Shown here: positions 62,522 to 64,000 of the stretch, one piece after another
How positions within the stretch are numbered: position 1 is the first letter of the stretch
Layout: every line of letters begins with the position of its first letter
Assembly (NCBI RefSeq): GCF_009708035.1
Contig: NZ_WMBQ01000002.1
Coordinates: forward strand, 496,001-560,000
DNA: 64,000 nt
Reading direction: 5' to 3'
From: Hyphomicrobium album
Lineage (GTDB): Bacteria; Pseudomonadota; Alphaproteobacteria; Rhizobiales; Hyphomicrobiaceae
Position numbers and translations under genes: made by a program
The notes under the pieces: generated by a model
The model's database searches: none
Told to the model about the DNA's origin: nothing
The model's input: only the letters and a program-made list of their open reading frames with translations

Positions 62522-63499
62522 ATGACCATTCACGAGCGGCTCACCCTCTATCCGTCGCTCGAGCCGTATCGCAGTGGCACGCTCGACGTCGGCGACGGCC
62601 ACAGCATGTACTTCGAGGAGTGCGGCAACCCCGAAGGCGAGCCGGCGCTGCTGGTGCACGGGGGGCCGGGCGGCGGCTCGAACCCGACCATGCGCCGCTT
62701 CCATGACCCCAATCACTACCGGATCATCCTCTTCGATCAACGCGGTTGCGGCCGCTCGACGCCGAACGCGTCGTTGGACGCCAACACGACCTGGCACCTG
62801 GTCGCCGACATGGAACGGCTGCGCGAGCACTTGCAGGTCGCGAGCTGGCAACTGTTCGGCGGTTCCTGGGGGTCGACGCTGGCGCTCGCCTACGCCGAGA
62901 CGCATCCGCAGCGGGTCGAAAGCCTGATCCTGCGCGGCATATTCCTCGTTCGCCGCGCCGAGCTCGAGTGGTTCTACCAGGAGGGCTGCAGCTGGATCTA
63001 TCCGGACGCGTTCGCCCCATATCAGGAGGTCATCCCGCCGGCCGAGCGCGGCGACATGATCGCCGCCTACTATCGGCGCCTCACCGACAATGACTCGAGG
63101 GTGCGTCTCGCCGCGGCCAAGGCGTGGAGCGTGTGGGAGGCTTCGACCTTGTCCCTGTTGCAGGACGTCGAGCGCATCCGCAACTTCGGCGCCGATGCCT
63201 ACGCGCTCACGTTCGCCCGCATCGAATGCCACTACTTCATCAACGGCGGGTTCTTCGCTAGCGACGATCAGTTGCTGGCCGACGCGGGACGGCTGCAAGG
63301 CATTCCCGGCAGCATCGTGCATGGCCGGTACGATGTCGTGACACCGGTGAAGAATGCCTGGGATCTGCATCGCGTCTGGCCGACGGCGGATTTGCGGATT
63401 GTTGCCGACGCCGGGCACGCGATGAGCGAAGCCGGCATCGCCCACGAGCTCGTCTCGGCAACGCGCCGCCACCGGCGGGCTTCGCCAGGCACTCAATAA
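62522..63499 (+). CDS. pip: Proline iminopeptidase
   Basis: Alpha/beta-hydrolase peptidase (family S33) of 325 residues that removes N-terminal proline from peptides. The oxyanion loop HGGPGGGSNP, DQRGCGRSTPN, the nucleophile Ser115 in LFGGSWGSTLALAYAE, the Asp in HGRYDVVTP and the His in ADAGHAMSE complete the triad. The length fits the Xanthomonas/Neisseria type. It starts 24 bases after the symporter gene on the same strand. Confidence 0.95.
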   Translation: MTIHERLTLYPSLEPYRSGTLDVGDGHSMYFEECGNPEGEPALLVHGGPGGGSNPTMRRFHDPNHYRIILFDQRGCGRSTPNASLDANTTWHLVADMERLREHLQVASWQLFGGSWGSTLALAYAETHPQRVESLILRGIFLVRRAELEWFYQEGCSWIYPDAFAPYQEVIPPAERGDMIAAYYRRLTDNDSRVRLAAAKAWSVWEASTLSLLQDVERIRNFGADAYALTFARIECHYFINGGFFASDDQLLADAGRLQGIPGSIVHGRYDVVTPVKNAWDLHRVWPTADLRIVADAGHAMSEAGIAHELVSATRRHRRASPGTQ

Positions 63500-63599
63500 A
63501 CATGCACAAAAAGTCAGAGTCGTTTGCTGGTGACGAAACATCACGACAGCGATACGGTCCAAAAGATCGTTCGTTCAGGCCAGTGGGGAGGTCGACAAT

Positions 63600-64000
63600 A
63601 TGAAAGTCCACACGCGAACCGGCTCTGGGGAGTTGATCTGGCAAGGTCGAATACAAATCGGAGACGAACCCGGCGTCTACGGCGACGCAAACTACAGTGG
63701 TCTCGCGGCTGAGTTCCCAATTACGTTGACGGCGTTCGGGTCCGGCACCCCAACGGTTGAGTTTGAACTTTCAGCGGAAGGCGCCAGCAATTTCGGACCG
63801 CCGTACAAGGGCCACAACGTTACACTGTTCGCGCTCACTGAATCCAATCCGGCCGTCTGGCAAAAGGCAATGATTGCACAGGGACAATTGACTTCCGATT
63901 CTTTCAAGTTAGCGGCGCCGTTGCCGGCAGGAGTGCGTTACGTCAGCCTCCGTGTCGAGGCCGATACGAGCGTGACACCCGGATTTTACGATGACTTCGT
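63600..64000 (+). CDS. Unknown protein, cut by window end
   Basis: An open frame of 133 codons that runs past the end of the window. The ATG at 63600 has GGGGAGG upstream, which supports a real gene. No signal peptide is seen; the sequence is rich in Thr, Ser, Gly and Val with beta-strand character (PITLTAFGSGTPTVEFELSA, GVRYVSLRVEA), perhaps a beta-sandwich. The base composition is somewhat richer in A+T than in the neighbouring genes. I do not recognise a family. Confidence 0.6.
   Translation, partial: MKVHTRTGSGELIWQGRIQIGDEPGVYGDANYSGLAAEFPITLTAFGSGTPTVEFELSAEGASNFGPPYKGHNVTLFALTESNPAVWQKAMIAQGQLTSDSFKLAAPLPAGVRYVSLRVEADTSVTPGFYDDF

Overview
The window is a chromosomal segment of a GC-rich alphaproteobacterium, most likely order Hyphomicrobiales (Rhizobiales). 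The reasons are a plant-type glutamate-cysteine ligase next to rsmE, a complete Tad/Cpa pilus locus of the rhizobial/Caulobacter type, a dnaX product without the zinc-finger cysteines, the carboxynorspermidine route to polyamines, YejABEF, a membrane-anchored cytochrome c beside kdsB, and a small SRP RNA in front of dnaX. Genes are dense, often overlap by 1-4 bases, and GTG or TTG starts are common. Only two stretches over 300 bases lack a gene (3912-4276 and 11339-11818).

Layout. 1-2180: end of a lactate-utilisation operon (lutA end, lutB, lutC). 2183-9354: housekeeping and small genes (six-cysteine exported microprotein, gshA, small periplasmic protein, rsmE, CapA-like protein, CDF metal exporter, YdjM-like membrane protein, TetR regulator). 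9510-22169: Tad pilus island. The minor pilins and a stand-alone CpaC N-terminal domain protein lie on the minus strand, flp-cpaABCDEF-tadBC on the plus strand, and a TadD-like lipoprotein closes the cluster on the minus strand. 22263-26719: GSTs, an M17 peptidase, an NlpC/P60 hydrolase and a pair of palindromic repeats. 26745-34629: yejABEF peptide importer with two different binding proteins in tandem. 34827-40615: cycM, kdsB, three minus-strand genes, pheA and an SDR. 40618-44262: a minus-strand run of an exported DUF900-type hydrolase, a TIR/deoxyribosyltransferase-like protein and an alpha/beta hydrolase that looks frameshifted. 44455-48854: SRP RNA, REP-like repeat, dnaX, ybaB, a PEBP protein, a VanX-type dipeptidase, a small helical protein and a cupin. 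48857-53382: envelope genes (GT4 glycosyltransferase, LpxH-like phosphatase, GT2 glycosyltransferase) around a solute-binding protein. 53493-56911: AbiEii-type toxin pair, two-domain LigD and a single-domain response regulator. 57024-59716: spermidine genes and tRNA-Gly. 59788-64000: mscL, a DUF4212/SSS two-subunit symporter, proline iminopeptidase and an unfinished gene.

Most of the window is ordinary core genome. The spots most worth following are the exported microprotein with a mirror-symmetric cysteine spacing (2183-2401), the paired 77/78-bp CTAG-bounded palindromes (25914-26081) that supply a GST stop codon, and the TIR-like/hydrolase cluster (40618-44262). No function is proven for any of these, and no CRISPR array, prophage or insertion sequence was found.
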